A program made the translations under genes and the position numbers. Positions 41,064 to 51,604 of a stretch of DNA of 64,000 nt are shown one piece after another. Source of the stretch: Streptomyces filipinensis (GTDB lineage Bacteria > Actinomycetota > Actinomycetes > Streptomycetales > Streptomycetaceae); the NCBI RefSeq assembly GCF_014649495.1, contig NZ_BMTD01000002.1, positions 62,001 to 126,000 of the forward strand. Direction: 5' to 3'. The notes below the pieces were generated by a model, which searched no databases, was not told the origin of the DNA, and was given only the letters and a program-made list of their open reading frames with translations. Within the stretch, counting starts at the first letter, position 1; each line of letters opens with the position of its first letter.

Positions 41064-41849
41064 GTGGAAGTTGTCATCGTTCCGGACGCCGCGGCGGGCG
41101 GCGAGCTGATCGCCGAGGCCATGGCCCAGCTGCTGCGACGCAAGCCCGACGCCCTGCTCGGCGTGGCCACCGGCTCCACCCCGCTGCCCGTCTACCAGGC
41201 GCTGACCACGAAGGTGCGCTCCGGCGCCGTCGACACCTCACGGGCGCGCATAGCCCAGCTCGACGAATACGTGGGGCTGCCCGCCGAGCACCCCGAGTCC
41301 TACCGCTCGGTGCTGCGCCGCGAGGTGCTGGAGCCGCTGGGCATCGGCATGGACGCGTTCCTCGGGCCCGACGGCACCGCCCCGGACGTCCAGGCGGCCT
41401 GCGAGGCCTACGACCGGGCACTCACCGAGGCCGGCGGGGTGGACCTGCAGCTGCTCGGGATCGGCACCGACGGGCACATCGGGTTCAACGAGCCGTGCTC
41501 CTCGCTCGCCTCGCGCACCCGGATCAAGACACTGACCGAGCAGACCCGCGTCGACAACGCCCGCTTCTTCGACGGGGACATCGAGCAGGTCCCGCACCAC
41601 GTCATCACCCAGGGCATCGGCACCATCCTGGAGGCCCGGCACCTGGTGCTGCTGGCGACCGGCGAGGGCAAGGCGGACGCGGTCGCCGCGACCGTCGAGG
41701 GGCCGGTCGCGGCCGTGTGCCCGGCCTCCGCGCTCCAGCTCCACCCGCACGCCACGGTGGTCGTCGACGAGGCCGCCGCGTCCAAGCTGAAGCTGGCGGA
41801 CTACTTCCGGCACACCTACGCCAACAAGCCGGACTGGCAAGGGATCTAG
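41064..41849 (+). CDS. nagB: Glucosamine-6-phosphate deaminase
   Basis: The 261-residue enzyme converts glucosamine-6-phosphate to fructose-6-phosphate and ammonia, the last step in use of chitin-derived amino sugars. Motifs: LLGVATGSTPLPVYQALT, QLDEYVGLPAEHPESY, LLGIGTDGHIGFNEPCSSL and VPHHVITQGIGTIL, the last being the phosphate site. It starts with GTG 41064. A dre operator precedes it, and dasR follows, so it is controlled by its own substrate level. Length matches the family. Confidence 0.95.
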   Translation: MEVVIVPDAAAGGELIAEAMAQLLRRKPDALLGVATGSTPLPVYQALTTKVRSGAVDTSRARIAQLDEYVGLPAEHPESYRSVLRREVLEPLGIGMDAFLGPDGTAPDVQAACEAYDRALTEAGGVDLQLLGIGTDGHIGFNEPCSSLASRTRIKTLTEQTRVDNARFFDGDIEQVPHHVITQGIGTILEARHLVLLATGEGKADAVAATVEGPVAAVCPASALQLHPHATVVVDEAAASKLKLADYFRHTYANKPDWQGI

Positions 41850-42779
<930 letters not shown>

Positions 42780-42913
42780 GGCGCTTGGGACGGGTGGACC
42801 TTCGCTGAATCGATATACCGATATACGGACGAGGTCTTCCACTGTCGCGACACCGTCACCTAGATTGCCTGCGCATTACACAGGTGATCAGCGAGGGGAC
42901 GGAGAGCCGTGGC

Positions 42914-43177
42914 ATGTCCGAAACACCTGAAGTGAGACCACCGGTCGTCACCCCGGCCCGGGTGATCATCGCTCTGTGCCTCGTCGCGCCCTTCGTGGCG
43001 ATGCTGTGGGTCGGCTCGTACGCCAAGGCGGACCCGGCCTTCATCGGGATCCCGTTCTTCTACTGGTACCAGATGCTCTGGGTGCTGATCTCCACCGCAC
43101 TCACCGTGACCGCGTACCAGCTGTGGCAGCGCGACCAGCGTGGCCGCGCCTCCCGGAAGGGCGGTGAGACCAAGTGA
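42914..43177 (+). CDS. DUF3311 small membrane protein, partner of the MctP symporter
   Basis: The 87-residue protein has two membrane segments, VIIALCLVAPFVAMLWVGSY and WYQMLWVLISTALTVTAYQL, and a basic C-tail. DUF3311 proteins are normally encoded directly before sodium:solute symporters and may be accessory subunits. Its stop overlaps the symporter GTG start (GTGA). ATG 42914 follows GGAGAGCC. Confidence 0.9.
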   Translation: MSETPEVRPPVVTPARVIIALCLVAPFVAMLWVGSYAKADPAFIGIPFFYWYQMLWVLISTALTVTAYQLWQRDQRGRASRKGGETK

Positions 43178-44802
43178 AGAACGGTGTCAACGGCGTCGCG
43201 CTCGGCGTCTTCATCTTCTTCTTCCTGGCCGTCACGGTCATGGGCTTCCTCGCCGCACGGTGGCGCAGGGCCGAGAACGAGCACTCCCTGGACGAATGGG
43301 GCCTGGGCGGACGGTCGTTCGGCACCTGGGTCACCTGGTTCCTGCTCGGCGGCGACCTGTACACGGCGTACACCTTCGTCGCCGTGCCGGCGGCGGTCTA
43401 CGCGGCGGGCGCGTCCGGCTTCTTCGCGGTGCCGTACACGATCCTGGTCTATCCGCTGATCTTCACCTTCCTGCCGCGCCTGTGGTCGGTCTCGCACCGC
43501 CACGGGTACGTCACGACCTCGGACTTCGTGCGGGGCCGGTTCGGCTCGAAGGGGCTGTCGCTGGCGGTGGCGCTGACCGGCATCCTGGCGACGATGCCGT
43601 ACATCGCGCTGCAGCTCGTCGGCATCCAGGCGGTGCTGGACGTGATGGGCGTCGGCGGCGGGGACAACACCAACTGGTTCGTGAAGGACCTGCCGCTGCT
43701 GATCGCCTTCGGTGTGCTGGCGGCGTACACCTACTCCTCCGGTCTGCGCGCGCCCGCCCTGATCGCGTTCGTCAAGGACACGCTGATCTACATCGTCATC
43801 GCGGTGGCGATCATCTACATCCCGATCAAGCTCGGCGGCTTCGACGACGTCTTCGCCAAGGCGGGCCACGCGCTCAGCCAGGTCAACCCGGCGACGGGCA
43901 AGCCGCGCGGCGCGCTCGCGCCGCCGGAGGCGGGCCAGTGGACGTACGCCACGCTCGCCCTGGGCTCGGCGCTCGCGCTGTTCATGTACCCGCACTCGAT
44001 CACCGCGACCCTCTCCTCCAGGAGCCGTGAGGTGATCCGCCGCAACACCACGATCCTGCCGCTGTACTCCCTCATGCTCGGGCTGCTGGCCCTGCTGGGC
44101 TTCATGGCGATCGCGGCCGGAGTGAAGGTCACCAACGGCCAGTTGGCGATCCCGCAGCTGTTCGAGGACATGTTCCCGGACTGGTTCGCGGGGGTGGCCT
44201 TCGCGGCGATCGGCATCGGCGCGCTGGTGCCGGCCGCCATCATGTCCATCGCGGCGGCGAACCTCTTCACCCGCAACATCTACAAGGACTTCATCAAGCC
44301 GGACGCGACGCCGAAGCAGGAGGCGCAGGTCTCGAAGTTCGTGTCGCTGCTGGTGAAGGTCGGCGCCCTGGTCTTCGTCCTCACCATGGACAAGACGGTC
44401 GCGATCAACTTCCAGCTGCTGGGCGGCATCTGGATCCTGCAGACCTTCCCGGCCCTGGTCGGCGGCCTGTTCACGCGCTGGTTCCACCGCTGGGCCCTGC
44501 TGGCCGGCTGGGCGGTCGGCATGGTGTACGGCACGGTCGCCGCGTACGGGGTGGCCTCGCCGACGCAGAAGCACTTCGGCGGCTCGGCCAAGGAGATTCC
44601 GGGCATCGGCGAGATCGGCTACATCGGCCTCACGGCGTTCGTCCTCAACGTCGCCGTGGCCGTGGTCCTCACCTTCGTCCTCAAGGCCGTCAAGGCCCCC
44701 GAGGGCGTCGACGAGACCAGCCCGGAGGACTACACGGCGGACGCGGGCGACCCCGGCGTGCAGGTGGAACTGCCGCCGGCGACGGCCGGAGCGGGCCACT
44801 AG
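43174..44802 (+). CDS. mctP: Monocarboxylate uptake symporter (MctP-type SSS family)
   Basis: This 542-residue carrier has about 13 membrane segments of the sodium:solute symporter fold: GVALGVFIFFFLAVTVMGFL, FGTWVTWFLLGGDLYTAYTF, VYAAGASGFFAVPYTILVYP, the Na-site region VPAAIMSIAAANLFTRNIYK. It imports pyruvate, lactate or similar acids with a cation. The C-terminal 50 residues are acidic. It is translationally coupled to the DUF3311 gene and ends 24 nt before a 14-bp terminator. The exact substrate cannot be told from sequence. Confidence 0.88.
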   Translation: MKNGVNGVALGVFIFFFLAVTVMGFLAARWRRAENEHSLDEWGLGGRSFGTWVTWFLLGGDLYTAYTFVAVPAAVYAAGASGFFAVPYTILVYPLIFTFLPRLWSVSHRHGYVTTSDFVRGRFGSKGLSLAVALTGILATMPYIALQLVGIQAVLDVMGVGGGDNTNWFVKDLPLLIAFGVLAAYTYSSGLRAPALIAFVKDTLIYIVIAVAIIYIPIKLGGFDDVFAKAGHALSQVNPATGKPRGALAPPEAGQWTYATLALGSALALFMYPHSITATLSSRSREVIRRNTTILPLYSLMLGLLALLGFMAIAAGVKVTNGQLAIPQLFEDMFPDWFAGVAFAAIGIGALVPAAIMSIAAANLFTRNIYKDFIKPDATPKQEAQVSKFVSLLVKVGALVFVLTMDKTVAINFQLLGGIWILQTFPALVGGLFTRWFHRWALLAGWAVGMVYGTVAAYGVASPTQKHFGGSAKEIPGIGEIGYIGLTAFVLNVAVAVVLTFVLKAVKAPEGVDETSPEDYTADAGDPGVQVELPPATAGAGH

Positions 44803-44826
44803 CAGCGACGAGCACGCCGGCCCGAG

Positions 44827-44857
44827 CGGGCCGCCGGGGCAGGGCCCCGGCGGCCCG
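44827..44857 (+). terminator. Terminator of the DUF3311-mctP operon
   Basis: CGGGCCGCCGGGGC (44827-44840) and GCCCCGGCGGCCCG (44844-44857) form a perfect 14-bp stem with a 3-nt loop. Confidence 0.8.
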
Positions 44858-45083
44858 TCGCCGTTCCCGCCGGACGCCGGTGCGTGCCGGGCGTCGCGAG
44901 GGGGCGAACGTCGCCTGGCGGGGCACTGGTCCCGGGTGCGTCCGGCCATCTCGTCCCGGAAACGGTCCAGGTCCCTGACCCGCATGCCGACCCAGGCGGG
45001 TGTCTTGCGGCGCAGGCCCCGCAACCCGGCCGCCGCGGCGTCACCACGAGTTGACGCTCCGAAGCCACCGCACCACACAACAG
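44858..45083. other. Gene-free stretch upstream of the nrdAB regulatory region
   Basis: I see no supported gene here. A minus-strand frame reads LRRKTPAWVGMRVRDLDRFR but lacks a start, family match or partner. The stretch ends at the first NrdR box. Confidence 0.4.
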
Positions 45084-45130
45084 ACACAACATCTGGGGGT
45101 GACGCGACAGCCCGACACTAGATGTATGCT
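45084..45130 (+). promoter_or_regulatory. Tandem NrdR boxes in the nrdAB promoter
   Basis: Two related sites, ACACAACATCTGGGGG (45084-45099) and ACACTAGATGTATGCT (45115-45130), are 31 bp apart start to start, which is three helical turns, the spacing of paired NrdR boxes. They match ACAC-A-AT-T-like halves of the NrdR consensus. NrdR represses when the dATP/ATP ratio is high. TATGCT at 45125-45130 may also be a -10 element. Confidence 0.7.
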
Positions 45131-45136
45131 CATCCT

Positions 45137-45254
45137 CGCTGTCGCCGCAGGGGAATCCGGTGCGAATCCGGAACTGTCCCGCAACGGTGTACTTGTGCAT
45201 GTCCGTTCCGGAAACCCCGTGCACAGGAGTCAGTCCGAGGACCTGCCGACAGCG
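45137..45254 (+). ncRNA. Cobalamin (B12) riboswitch in the nrdAB leader
   Basis: The conserved core reads GGGAATCCGGTGCGAATCCG, then GAACTGTCCCGCAACGGTG, and the downstream B12 box region AGTCAGTCCGAGGACCTGCC. Outer P1 arms are CGCTGTCG (45137-45144) and CGACAGCG (45247-45254). In Streptomyces this element shuts off the oxygen-dependent reductase nrdABS when B12 is available for the class II enzyme NrdJ. The 135-nt stretch down to the nrdA start is GC-rich enough to hold an expression platform. Confidence 0.93.
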
Positions 45255-45389
45255 CGCCCGGCCGTCCGGTCCGGGTGCCCTGAGACGTCCGGGCCTCGTG
45301 GAGTGGGCCGGTGGACGCGACGCCCTGTGCGCTCGTGGCTGCCCCCTGCCCTCCGCAAGGCCCCCGTGCCGAGCGAGGGAGAGCCCCAC

Positions 45390-47753
45390 GTGACCATCGC
45401 GCCAGCAGATCCGGCTTCAGCCAGCGGCCTGGAGACCGACGGTCCCGGTACCGCGCTGCTGCGGACCCTGACCGAGCTGACCGCCGACCTGCCCGACGCC
45501 GACCCCGGCCGGGTCGCCGCCGCCGCGCTGCGCGGCCGGTCGGCGCGCGCTGACGAGGCGGAGTTGCGCGAGCTGGCCACGGAGGCCGCCGCCGGGCTCA
45601 TCTCCGAGGACCCCGCCTACTCCCGGCTGGCCGCCCGGCTGCTGACCCTCTCCATCCGGGCCGAGGCCGCCTCGCAGGGCGTGACGTCCTTCACCGGGTC
45701 CGTGGCCGTGGGGCACCGCGAGGGGCTCATCGCCGACCGGACCGCCGCGTTCGCACGGCTGCACGCCGAGCGGCTGGACGCGCTGGTCGACACGGACGCG
45801 GACGACCGCTTCGGCTACTTCGGCCTGCGCACGCTGCACAGCCGGTACCTCCTCCGGCACCCCATCACCCGCAAGGTCATCGAGACGCCCCAGCACTTCA
45901 TGCTGCGGGTCGCGAGCGGCCTCGCCGAGGACGACACCGTCCGCTCCCTCGACGAGGTCGCCGCGCTCTACGGGCTCATGAGCCGCCTCGACTACCTGCC
46001 GTCCTCCCCCACGCTCTTCAACTCCGGCACCCGGCACCCGCAGATGTCGTCCTGCTACCTCCTCGACTCGCCGCTGGACGAGCTGGACTCCATCTACGAC
46101 CGCTACCACCAGGTCGCCCGGCTCTCCAAGCACGCCGGCGGCATCGGCCTGTCGTACTCCCGGATCCGCAGCCGCGGTTCGCTGATCCGCGGCACCAACG
46201 GGCACTCCAACGGCATCGTGCCGTTCCTGAAGACCCTGGACGCCTCCGTGGCCGCCGTGAACCAGGGCGGCCGGCGCAAGGGCGCCGCGGCCGTGTACCT
46301 GGAGACCTGGCACTCCGACATCGAGGAGTTCCTGGAGCTGCGGGACAACACCGGTGAGGACGCACGCCGTACCCACAACCTGAACCTCGCGCACTGGATC
46401 CCGGACGAGTTCATGCGCCGGGTCAACGCCGACGAGCAGTGGTCGCTGTTCTCCCCGGCGGACGTGCCGGAGCTGGTGGACCTGTGGGGCGAGGAGTTCG
46501 ACGCCGCCTACCGCAAGGCCGAGCAGGCGGGACTGGCGAGGAAGACGCTGCCGGCCCGTGAGCTGTACGGCCGGATGATGCGCACCCTCGCGCAGACCGG
46601 CAACGGCTGGATGACCTTCAAGGACGCGGCCAACCGCACCGCCAACCAGACGGCCCTGCCCGGCCACGTCGTCCACTCCTCGAACCTCTGCACGGAGATC
46701 CTGGAGGTCACCGACGACGGCGAGACGGCGGTCTGCAACCTGGGTTCGGTCAACCTCGGCGCCTTCGTGAGCGGCGGGGACATCGACTGGGAGCGTCTCG
46801 ACGAGACGGTCCGCACGGCCGTCACCTTCCTCGACCGCGTGGTCGACATCAACTTCTACCCGACCGAGCAGGCGGGCCGGTCGAACGCCAAGTGGCGGCC
46901 CGTCGGCCTCGGTGTCATGGGCCTGCAGGACGTGTTCTTCAAGCTGCGTCTGCCCTTCGACTCCCCGGAGGCCAAGGCCCTGTCCACGCGGATCGCCGAG
47001 CGCATCATGCTCGCCGCGTACGAGGCCTCCGCCGACCTCGCCGAGCGGAGCGGCCCGCTGCCGGCCTGGGAGAAGACCCGTACCGCCCAGGGCGTCCTGC
47101 ACCCCGACCACTACGACGTCGCACGCGTGTGGCCCGAGCGCTGGGCTGCCCTGCGGGAGCGGATCGCGTCCGTCGGCCTGCGTAACTCGCTGCTGCTCGC
47201 GATCGCGCCGACCGCCACCATCGCCTCCATCGCGGGCGTCTACGAGTGCATCGAGCCGCAGGTCTCCAACCTGTTCAAGCGCGAGACGCTGTCCGGCGAG
47301 TTCCTGCAGGTCAACTCGTACCTGGTGCGGGATCTGAAGGAGCTGGGCGTCTGGGACGCGCGGACCCGTGAGGCGCTGCGCGAGTCCAACGGATCGGTGC
47401 AGGACTTCGCCTGGATCCCGGCCGACGTACGGGCCCTGTACCGCACGGCGTGGGAGATCCCGCAGCGCGGCCTGATCGACATGGCGGCGGCGCGGACACC
47501 GTTCCTCGACCAGGCGCAGTCGCTCAACCTGTTCCTGGAGACGCCGACCATCGGCAAGCTCTCCTCGATGTACGCCTACGCCTGGAAGTCCGGCCTGAAG
47601 ACGACGTACTACCTGCGTTCGCGGCCCGCGACGCGCATCGCCCGCGCCGCCCAGGCGCAGACCCAGAAGACCCTCCCCGTCCAGCAGGTCACCGAGCCCG
47701 ACGCGGTCGCCTGCTCCCTGGAAAACCCCGAGTCCTGCGAGGCCTGCCAGTAA
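45390..47753 (+). CDS. nrdA: Class Ia ribonucleotide reductase large subunit
   Basis: This 787-residue subunit reduces ribonucleoside diphosphates for DNA synthesis. Seen: the N-terminal redox Cys in PQMSSCYLLD, active-site residues in HSSNLCTEILEV, GSVNLGAFV, NGWMTFKDA, the loop IAPTATIASIAGVYE and the C-terminal pair ESCEACQ that takes electrons from thioredoxin. No N-terminal ATP-cone motif was seen, so allosteric activity control may be lacking. GTG 45390 is preferred because it follows GAGGGAGAG; the frame extends upstream into the riboswitch. The stop overlaps nrdB (TAATG). Regulation is by NrdR and the B12 riboswitch. Confidence 0.93.
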   Translation: MTIAPADPASASGLETDGPGTALLRTLTELTADLPDADPGRVAAAALRGRSARADEAELRELATEAAAGLISEDPAYSRLAARLLTLSIRAEAASQGVTSFTGSVAVGHREGLIADRTAAFARLHAERLDALVDTDADDRFGYFGLRTLHSRYLLRHPITRKVIETPQHFMLRVASGLAEDDTVRSLDEVAALYGLMSRLDYLPSSPTLFNSGTRHPQMSSCYLLDSPLDELDSIYDRYHQVARLSKHAGGIGLSYSRIRSRGSLIRGTNGHSNGIVPFLKTLDASVAAVNQGGRRKGAAAVYLETWHSDIEEFLELRDNTGEDARRTHNLNLAHWIPDEFMRRVNADEQWSLFSPADVPELVDLWGEEFDAAYRKAEQAGLARKTLPARELYGRMMRTLAQTGNGWMTFKDAANRTANQTALPGHVVHSSNLCTEILEVTDDGETAVCNLGSVNLGAFVSGGDIDWERLDETVRTAVTFLDRVVDINFYPTEQAGRSNAKWRPVGLGVMGLQDVFFKLRLPFDSPEAKALSTRIAERIMLAAYEASADLAERSGPLPAWEKTRTAQGVLHPDHYDVARVWPERWAALRERIASVGLRNSLLLAIAPTATIASIAGVYECIEPQVSNLFKRETLSGEFLQVNSYLVRDLKELGVWDARTREALRESNGSVQDFAWIPADVRALYRTAWEIPQRGLIDMAAARTPFLDQAQSLNLFLETPTIGKLSSMYAYAWKSGLKTTYYLRSRPATRIARAAQAQTQKTLPVQQVTEPDAVACSLENPESCEACQ

Positions 47754-48766
47754 TGTCCAGCCGTAACACCAACCTGCTCGACCCGGGCTTCGAACTCACC
47801 CTGCGCCCGATGCGCTACCCCGACTTCTACGAGCGCTACCGGGACGCCATCAAGAACACCTGGACCGTGGAGGAGGTCGACCTCCACTCGGACGTCGCCG
47901 ACCTCGCGAAGCTGACCCCGGCCGAGCAGCACCTGATCGGCCGGCTGGTGGCCTTCTTCGCGACGGGCGACTCGATCGTCGCGAACAACCTGGTCCTGAC
48001 GCTGTACAAGCACATCAACTCCCCGGAGGCGCGCCTGTACCTGTCGCGTCAGCTCTTCGAGGAGGCCGTGCACGTCCAGTTCTATCTGACCCTGCTGGAC
48101 ACCTACCTGCCCGACCCGGAGGACCGGGCGGCGGCGTTCGCGGCCGTCGAGAACATCCCCTCCATCCGCGAGAAGGCCGAGTTCTGCTTCAAGTGGATGG
48201 ACTCGGTGGAGCGGATCGACCGCCTGGAGACGAAGGCCGACCGCCGGCGCTTCCTGCTCAACCTCATCTGCTTCGCCGCGTGCATCGAGGGTCTGTTCTT
48301 CTACGGCGCCTTCGCGTACGTCTACTGGTTCCGCAGCCGGGGCCTGCTGCACGGCCTCGCCACCGGCACCAACTGGGTGTTCCGCGACGAGACGATGCAC
48401 ATGTCCTTCGCCTTCGACGTGGTGGACACCGTGCGCAAGGAGGAGCCGGAGCTGTTCGACGACGCGCTCCAGCAGCAGGTCACCGACATGCTGAAGGAGG
48501 CCGTCGAGGCCGAGCTGCAGTTCGCCCGCGACCTGTGCGGTGACGGCCTTCCGGGCATGAACACCGAGTCGATGCGGCAGTACCTGGAGTGCGTCGCCGA
48601 CCAGCGTCTGGCCCGCCTCGGCTTCGCCCCGGTGTACGGCTCGGAGAATCCCTTCTCCTTCATGGAGCTGCAGGGCGTCCAGGAGCTGACGAACTTCTTC
48701 GAGCGCCGCCCGTCGGCTTACCAGGTCGCGGTGGAGGGCACGGTCGACCTGGACGAGGACTTCTGA
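47753..48766 (+). CDS. nrdB: Class Ia ribonucleotide reductase small subunit
   Basis: The 337-residue radical-bearing subunit is the partner of NrdA. Diiron ligands are seen in order: Asp in FATGDSIVANN, Glu and His in FEEAVHVQFYLT with the Tyr radical at the fourth place after His, Glu in ACIEGLFFYGAFAY, and Glu/His in RDETMHMSFAF. The radical Tyr is present, so a tyrosyl radical enzyme is expected. Its ATG overlaps the nrdA stop by one nucleotide (TAATG). A 13-bp hairpin follows. The nrdS regulator found behind nrdB in S. coelicolor is absent here. Confidence 0.94.
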   Translation: MSSRNTNLLDPGFELTLRPMRYPDFYERYRDAIKNTWTVEEVDLHSDVADLAKLTPAEQHLIGRLVAFFATGDSIVANNLVLTLYKHINSPEARLYLSRQLFEEAVHVQFYLTLLDTYLPDPEDRAAAFAAVENIPSIREKAEFCFKWMDSVERIDRLETKADRRRFLLNLICFAACIEGLFFYGAFAYVYWFRSRGLLHGLATGTNWVFRDETMHMSFAFDVVDTVRKEEPELFDDALQQQVTDMLKEAVEAELQFARDLCGDGLPGMNTESMRQYLECVADQRLARLGFAPVYGSENPFSFMELQGVQELTNFFERRPSAYQVAVEGTVDLDEDF

Positions 48767-48802
48767 TCCTCCTTCGCGGTTCACGCACCGTGCCGAACGC
48801 CT

Positions 48803-48851
48803 ACCGGCGCGCGCTTGGGGGCCCTGAAGCCGCCTGGGCGCGCGCCGGTAC
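48803..48851. terminator. Bidirectional terminator between nrdB and CYP170
   Basis: TACCGGCGCGCGC (48803-48815) and GCGCGCGCCGGTA (48839-48851) are a perfect 13-bp inverted repeat around a 23-nt loop in the convergent interval. Confidence 0.7.
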
Positions 48852-48857
48852 CAGGTT

Positions 48858-50228
48858 CTACCAAGGCATCGGCCTCAGCAGCAGCTCGTGCGGACGCAGG
48901 GTGATGCCCACGCGGGTGCTGTCGTTCGACCCCGCGACCTGCTCGAAGCGGTACTTCGCCGAGACCGCGGCGGTGATCAGGCTCAGCTGGGTCATGGAGA
49001 AGTGGTCGCTGGGGCACTTGCGGTTGCCCACGCTGAACGGGCTCATGGCGTACTTCGGCACCTCCCCGGCCCGCTCCGGCAGCCATCGGTCGGGGTCGAA
49101 GTCGAGGTGGCGGTCGTAGGAGCGGGCGTCGCGCTGGATCGCGTACGGGCTGTAGACGATGTCCGCCCCCGCCGGAATGCGATAGCCGCCGAGCGAGGTG
49201 TCGGTCACCGCGCGCCGGGTCAATATCCATACGGCAGGCCTGAGCCGCATGGCCTCGACGACGACATTGTTGGTGTGCGTGAGCGCGCGCACGTGCTCGA
49301 ATCCGACCGGTCGACCGCCGGTCACGGATTCGACCTCGGTCCGTACCTTCTCGGCGTGTTCCGGGTGTTCCGCGAGAACCTGCAGCAGCCACATGATCGT
49401 GGACGCCACCGTTTCACTGCCGGGGGTGAGTATCGCGACGACCTGGTCGTGGATCTCCTGTTCCCCGATGGGGTCGCCATTGTCGTCCTTTGCCTCCAGC
49501 AATGCCGTCAGCAAATCGTCCGGCTTTTGACCAGATGCCCTCCGCTCGGCGACGATCTCGTCGACCAGCAGATGCAAATCGGCCAGCGCCCGGTTGAATT
49601 CGCGGTTGGCCGGGAACGGCAGCCGGTACAGCGGTCCGAGCGGGATGACCATCCGGCGGTACATACCCCGGAAGACGCTGGCGAGGTCGACGCTCAGCCG
49701 CTCGGCGCGCTCGTCCATGTACTCGCCGCGCAGCAGGCAGCGGGCGGCGATGCGCACGGCCACGCGGAAGGACTCGGAGGTGCAGTCGATGGTCTCGCCG
49801 GGCCGCCAGCGCTCGGTCAGGGCGTGCGCCTCCTCCTCCATGACGGGCCCGTAGTCCGGGATGGCGTCCAGCCGGAACGCGGGCTGGATGGTGCGGCGCT
49901 GACGGCGGTGGCGGGGGCCGTTGGCGGTGGCCACGCCCTCCTTGCCGAGCAGGCCTTCGAGGGACTCCCACAGGGGTCCGTCGATCTTGAAGTCGGTGCT
50001 GAGCGCGAGCGCGCCGGTCAGCTCCGGCGTGGTGACGGCGTACACCGTCTTGGGGCCGAGCTTGAGGCGTACGACGTCGCCGTGGTCGCGGAGCCGGGAC
50101 ATGAAGGCGAGCGGGTCGCGGACCAGTTTCAGGCCGTGCCCGAGGCCCGGCACGGCGCCACCGGCCAGGGGAGGTTCACGCAGTTCGGTGGCCTTCGAGG
50201 CCAGGGGCCGCACGGACTCGACGGTCAT
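48858..50228 (-). CDS. Cytochrome P450 CYP170A1-type (albaflavenone synthase)
   Basis: This 456-residue P450 oxidises epi-isozizaene in two steps to albaflavenone. ExxR helix: EAMRLRP; PERF-like [11 protein letters not shown]; heme-binding [13 protein letters not shown] with Cys ligand. The I-helix has [13 protein letters not shown], where the usual acid-Thr pair is shifted (GSET). In the S. coelicolor enzyme a second, terpene-synthase active site uses an Asp-rich helix; the corresponding [13 protein letters not shown] stretch is present here near residue 250. ATG 50228 overlaps the terpene synthase stop (ATGA). Acts in the cytosol with ferredoxin partners encoded elsewhere. Confidence 0.9.
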   Translation of the reverse strand: MTVESVRPLASKATELREPPLAGGAVPGLGHGLKLVRDPLAFMSRLRDHGDVVRLKLGPKTVYAVTTPELTGALALSTDFKIDGPLWESLEGLLGKEGVATANGPRHRRQRRTIQPAFRLDAIPDYGPVMEEEAHALTERWRPGETIDCTSESFRVAVRIAARCLLRGEYMDERAERLSVDLASVFRGMYRRMVIPLGPLYRLPFPANREFNRALADLHLLVDEIVAERRASGQKPDDLLTALLEAKDDNGDPIGEQEIHDQVVAILTPGSETVASTIMWLLQVLAEHPEHAEKVRTEVESVTGGRPVGFEHVRALTHTNNVVVEAMRLRPAVWILTRRAVTDTSLGGYRIPAGADIVYSPYAIQRDARSYDRHLDFDPDRWLPERAGEVPKYAMSPFSVGNRKCPSDHFSMTQLSLITAAVSAKYRFEQVAGSNDSTRVGITLRPHELLLRPMPW

Positions 50229-51310
50229 GACTCACCTGCCGCTTCGTTGGTGACGTACGGGGGCGTGGACCGGTCGTCCCAGGTGTCGACCCGGTACCGG
50301 CCGGACTCGTGGTGGAACCAGTAGGCGGAGCTGAACCAGTTGCGCATGTTGGCGACGCAGGCGCGGACCGCGGCGCTGAGTTCCTTTCCGCGGACCGTTC
50401 CGTCGGCGAGGTCGTCGGCGAACCGCAGGGCGTCCCGCTCGGCCGCGAGGAATTCCGTGACGCATTTCTCGACCCGCCGCCTGACTTCGTCCACCGCGTC
50501 TTCGAGAGTCAGCCCCTCATGGGTGATGAGACTGATTCCGAGATTGTGGACCTCGTCGCCCGCTATTTCCTTCGGCAGTGAGCACAGGTCGTTGTACCAG
50601 GCGGCGAATTCCTGGCTGAGCAGCGCGGCCCGGCGATAGGCGGGGGTTTTCCGTACCGGGTCCGGGAGTTCACACCCGGCGGTCGGCTCCAGCAGGTCCG
50701 TCCATATCCAGTGCGCGAAGGTGAGCCGGCGCAGGGCGAGGTATTCCTCGACCCCGGGTATGTATCCCTCGGTGCGGTTGCGGAACTCACGGTCGTAGGC
50801 CTCGATCACCGCGTGGAAATGCCGGGCGAACCGCTGGTTCCAGGTGCGCGACAGGAAGCGGAACAGCCGCAGCACGCTGTCCGCGAATCCGGCGACCAGC
50901 GGGTCCGGGTGGTGCAGATGGTGCCGGGGTGCGTCGAGGGCCGCGTGCAGGCGGTACCTCAGCCGCCGCCAGTCGCCCGCCCGGCCGTGCACGATGTAGC
51001 GGTCGTGGTGGTCGTCCCAGACGAAGAACCACGCGCTGTAGTCGGCGATGGCCTGCATGACCTCCTCGGGTGCGCCCAGGTAGTAGCCCGCCATGAGGTC
51101 CGTGTAGCACAGTCCGTCGGCATATTCCTGCACCTTGTCCGCCGGCATGAGCCGTTTTTCCAGCAGCCAGAGCCGTGTTGTGTGCTGGAGCTGCGGCCAA
51201 TACGGATGCAGCTGCCGGGGAAAGTCGGACTCGATCACCGGGAGTGCCAGTGAGGGTGGTACGACGACCGCCGTCGGTGTCGCTGTGGTGCTGTGTGGGA
51301 AAGCTTGCAC
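50225..51310 (-). CDS. Epi-isozizaene synthase (sesquiterpene cyclase)
   Basis: The 361-residue class I terpene synthase cyclises farnesyl diphosphate to epi-isozizaene. The Asp-rich motif is in [11 protein letters not shown] near residue 100; NSE motif NDLCSLPKE near 240. The protein agrees well with the S. coelicolor enzyme and its length, 361 residues, which fixes the start at GTG 51310 ([13 protein letters not shown]) rather than the longer ATG frame to 51418. It is first in the two-gene albaflavenone operon. The sequence starting DDHHD replaces DDRHD, still DDxxD. Confidence 0.93.
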   Translation of the reverse strand: MQAFPHSTTATPTAVVVPPSLALPVIESDFPRQLHPYWPQLQHTTRLWLLEKRLMPADKVQEYADGLCYTDLMAGYYLGAPEEVMQAIADYSAWFFVWDDHHDRYIVHGRAGDWRRLRYRLHAALDAPRHHLHHPDPLVAGFADSVLRLFRFLSRTWNQRFARHFHAVIEAYDREFRNRTEGYIPGVEEYLALRRLTFAHWIWTDLLEPTAGCELPDPVRKTPAYRRAALLSQEFAAWYNDLCSLPKEIAGDEVHNLGISLITHEGLTLEDAVDEVRRRVEKCVTEFLAAERDALRFADDLADGTVRGKELSAAVRACVANMRNWFSSAYWFHHESGRYRVDTWDDRSTPPYVTNEAAGES

Positions 51311-51604
51311 GAACAAACCCCTCTCAGCCGCCAGGAGCGCACATCCCTCTCCGGTTGTGCCGGGCGTGCGCCGTTGCGTATCCCCGCACTTACATTCAGC
51401 ACCACAACTGACCGCCATGGGAACGGATTTGCTTCACTCACTACCCCAAGCTTGCCGAGAATCCCACCTTGTGTGACCGATCAAGGATCACAACAAGGGC
51501 AGAAGGGATCGGTTGTACGACGCACGGATGAGCGAGGCGGGGACATACGCAGGGCGCCCGACCGGGAGTGATCCCGGCCGGGCGCCCCAACTCACCAGTG
51601 TCGC
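51311..51604. other. Upstream region of the terpene synthase operon
   Basis: No gene is supported in this 294-bp gap. It contains the imperfect palindrome TTGTGTGA-N10-TCACAACAA at about 51468-51495, a possible regulator site. The area is less GC-rich than average. The deformylase gene ends at its far side. Confidence 0.4.

Noticed and set aside
44870..45060. Minus-strand frame with LRRKTPAWVGMRVRDLDRFR
   Set aside because: No start codon with ribosome site, no family match and it would run into the NrdR/riboswitch region.
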